64,000 bases of DNA from positions 557,792 to 621,791 of the forward strand of contig JAYKAV010002977.1 in assembly GCA_035582835.1 (NCBI GenBank). Direction: 5' to 3'. The DNA is from Phoebastria nigripes. Lineage: Eukaryota; Chordata; Aves; Procellariiformes; Diomedeidae. The notes under the pieces are model-generated. The model was not told the DNA's origin, searched no databases, and saw nothing but the letters and a program-made list of their open reading frames with translations. Each line of letters opens with the position of its first letter. Positions within the stretch are counted from its first letter, which is position 1. The position numbers and the translations under genes were made by a program. Below are positions 61,189 through 64,000 of this stretch, piece after piece.

Positions 61189-63103
61189 GGTTGAAAGGAA
61201 GCGGGGTGGTTTTTTTTCAGAGAAACAGGCTGATGAACTTGGCATGTTTATAACATGAAATCCAGTAGAACAGTAAAGGATAGGATAAGTGTACCAGAGT
61301 AGAGGCTGGAAGACGAAGAAGGTCACAAAATGGCATCTCTGGTCTTTTGTCCCCAGCTGGCTGTGCCATCAGCTGCAGACACAGAAACAGTACTGGTGGT
61401 GGATACTGCTGCTGGAGCAAGCCCCTGCCAGATACCTGCTCACCTGCCCATCTCCTTCCCTCCCAGGCAAGGCAGAGAGGCTGGGTTTGGCCCTCAGGCT
61501 TTCCAAGGGATAGTGCCACATACCAGACTCAAGTGGAAGCACAACTCTGAGCTGTCTGTGGATAGGATCTGCTCCTGTAAGTCAAACAAGTTGTTCTGGC
61601 CATCCCTACTACTGCACTTGCTTTTCCCTACAGCTAGTAGATAGTTTCAGTCAATAACACACTTTTTTTTGTCCCTTTAATCCATCACTCAGTTGACCTC
61701 TGAACAACACCGAATTGAAAAGGTATGGGAACCGCTTAATGTTTCAAGCAACACAACCGCCTAGACCAATTTCTACTGAAGAACCAAGAGGAAGGGGAGG
61801 GTTTAAAACATTTCAGCACTTAGCACCAGGAAATATTATAAGATCCCAACAGTACAAATCCTGCTTCTGAGCTGCAAACATTGGATATTTGACATGTTCA
61901 TGAGAACCTAAAAACAAATTAACTTGAATATTAAAAGCCTTTGTATCCCTGAAGGCCAGCTCACCACCACCAGTATAGTTTGTTATCTCAGCAGTTAACA
62001 AATAGCAGGAGCCGCGCAGCCTGGAACGGTCATGTAAGTGTCTGTAGCTGTTCTGCTACAACAGGAGGGGAATCGGGGATAATTACAGGCTGAATGAGTT
62101 GCATAATACAGCGTGCATCCTCAGCAGTACATTGTGTCCTGATTACCAGCGCAGAAACTAGAGCTGCATTGAAATTATAGTTTTAAGTTCAGCCGTCTTT
62201 ATTCTAAGAGACTGAATGCAAGAGGCAGGAACAACCAATTCCAGAGATGAACAAAAATTGGTCAGGGGCTTGGAAAGAATTGTATTGTCTTCTGACTGGC
62301 AGTCTGACAGCTGCCGATTTCTGTGTAGCACTGTGTCTAATAAGTAGGTGGAAAGGCCTTTGAACAGGCTAGATTCCCCTCCTAAGCTCTTCATTAGAAG
62401 GTTTAAATTTCAGGACAGCGCTCTCCTCCAGTTGTCACAAGGGATCAGGAAACCCATTTCCAGTGACTGCTGCCCAAGAGATAAAAAATGCCAAGTCCTG
62501 GCAAAAAGAGAAAGGACAAAAAGAGAAAAACGGCCACTCAGTCTGATGCTCAGAGGCTGCAAAAGGATGGATTTTAAAATTAATGCAACTTCCCACCTGC
62601 TAAAATGTCCAAATAGGCTTTGGGTTCAGTTCCAGATCTTCAAAAGGAATATTTTCAATCATGTCTTTGCAGGGTCTTGGAACTCCTTATTAGTCTATTC
62701 CCTAAATGGTTTCTTTATTCTCATCTTCTAGAGAGGCTAGCCCCTTGCTTGAACATCCCATGCTCCATCTCTTCTGGCACTATGCCCACCATCAACCTGG
62801 ACAGTTTGTCACAGACATTTTTACTTGGTTTTTGTGTAATTTCTCACTGTATTACATTACAATGCAAATAAACTAATTTATTCCTCTCTTATGTTAACAA
62901 ATGATTTTTAGTGAAATCATGGCTTCCTTCAAAGACACTATTTCTTTTCATATTCTGCTGTATGTAAAATGCCCACAGAGTCTCTTCCAGAATTCATTAT
63001 TTATCACTTCCGATGCAAAGATCAAAAGCATACAGGACTGATAAAGTTGAATTTTCCTCAGAAGCAGACATCAAGATGTCCCATCAATGGTTCTGGCACA
63101 GAC

Positions 63104-63151
63104 ATTCAGGCATATATGTATATTCATATTCAGGTGTATATATATATTCAT
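63104..63151. repeat. 24-bp AT-rich repeat, two imperfect copies
   Basis: Units at 63104-63127 and 63128-63151 each begin ATTCAGG and end TATATTCAT, differing mainly in the middle (CATATATG versus TGTATATA). A further ATTAGTATTCA follows. Together they give alternating purine-pyrimidine, easily melted DNA. Confidence 0.8.
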
Positions 63152-64000
63152 ATTAGTATTCACCTTATATTTCTGCTCTTTATAGCCATTCTTCTGAATG
63201 AAAAAAAAAAAAGATACAATTTCAAGTCAAATTCACTGGAGGAAGGTACCAGTGTACTTGCACAGTGCCTAAGTGCCTCTTGGTGACCATAGGCGCCTAA
63301 GGGCTGCCAAAATGTTGCACAAGCCCNAATCTGGCCAAATACTTTTGCTAGGCAAGCAGGGCAAGGGGTCATGATCAGAAACACACATTATTGAATCTGT
63401 TGTCCTTAAGTAAAGGAGAACCCCTTGATACTCTCCCCACCACGTCCCTAAGCACTGAAGTCCTCGTCTGGATCCAGCTGTGTCAGCACAAGAGGGTATG
63501 ATATCAAGCTGACCCACTCTAAATATATGTTTCTGCTAACCTGGGTTATTAGGACCTTTTTCACAACCACAACTGGAACAAAAGGCAAGCATGGGACCAC
63601 ATTGAAGGGTTATCTCTAGGAGCCCCTGAGACCCATAAAACAGGATTTATTGCATCATGAAGAAAAGGTAAACTTCACCTCAGAAAGTTTTAATTCAGCT
63701 CCCCAGGAACTGTTGAGGGAAATGTCTACTTGGAGAAAGATAGGCAGACAACCCCATCTCCTTTAATTAAGGCAAACAGAAAACAACAAATACTGTTAGA
63801 TTAAATACTCTTAACATAAATAAAAATAGTAGTGAATCATTCACACTGGTATGATCATAAGCTCATACTTAATGTTCAAAATGTAAAATATTCCTAGAAG
63901 TGAGCTTCATCATGCAGTATAAATATAAACAAAGCCTTATTATAATACGTTAACATATACAATATGTTGTATGACAATAAACCCAATATTTATATTAGTA

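Larger units (their letters stand above)
57648..64000. other. Gene-free DNA to the window end
   Basis: Unique DNA with a small GC-richer patch at about 61.33-61.52 kb where several short frames overlap in different registers. TGAACTGGTGTAAGTCCGTG at 57961 and the segment at 61122 are palindromic-core echoes. The last 300 bp are strongly AT-rich with no terminator, exon or retroposon that I can recognise. Confidence 0.55.

Noticed and set aside
1..64000. CRISPR arrays, operons, ribosome binding sites, retroviral LTR pairs or gag-pol remnants
   Set aside because: None found: the only tandem units are two to four copies without spacers, and no retroviral motif or long terminal repeat pair is recognisable.

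Overview
The window looks like bird (sauropsid) nuclear DNA from a gene-poor stretch, either intergenic or inside a very long intron. Composition is AT-leaning with short GC-rich patches. Stop codons are dense in all frames, and most open frames are shorter than about 120 codons. Homopolymers and microsatellites are scattered, and isolated single N bases run throughout. The strongest taxonomic marker is a 5'-truncated CR1 LINE 3' end at 48431-48690, which finishes in the bird-typical ATTCTATGAT terminus. I find no protein-coding gene, exon, tRNA, rRNA, CRISPR array or prokaryotic feature that I can support.

Layout. 1-7 kb: unique DNA with one old MIR-type fragment (about 1.9 kb) and a CpG-dense patch (6.0-6.5 kb) that could be an unannotated promoter. 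7-12.1 kb: a decayed CR1 fragment, then an AT-rich homeobox-motif-like block (7.7-8.2 kb), then unique DNA up to a TA/CA microsatellite. 12.2-13.1 kb: GC-rich, CpG-bearing block. 13.1-21.5 kb: unique DNA, with an ancient amniote interspersed repeat near 15 kb and the longest open frame (222 codons, unrecognised). 21.5-29.8 kb: several AT-rich blocks that read like conserved non-coding elements, plus three short young tandem duplications. 29.8-48.4 kb: unique DNA with homopolymers, a perfect 22-bp duplication and fossil repeat scraps. 48.4-54.4 kb: the clear CR1, G/T-rich low-complexity DNA, and a cluster of fossil MIR-, L2- and CR1-like pieces. 54.4-64 kb: AT-rich unique DNA with a C16 run and a 24-bp AT-rich repeat.

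No genes can be shown to work together here. If the window has a function, it is probably regulatory, and conservation or transcript data would be needed to show it. A second theme is a set of short, diverged fragments that share a near-palindromic core around CCATTGACTTCAATGG. They recur at least eight times and look like remains of one very old repeat family. I saw no convincing novel biological system. The items worth a second look are the CpG-dense patch, the palindromic-core repeats, the candidate conserved blocks and the short exact tandem duplications.
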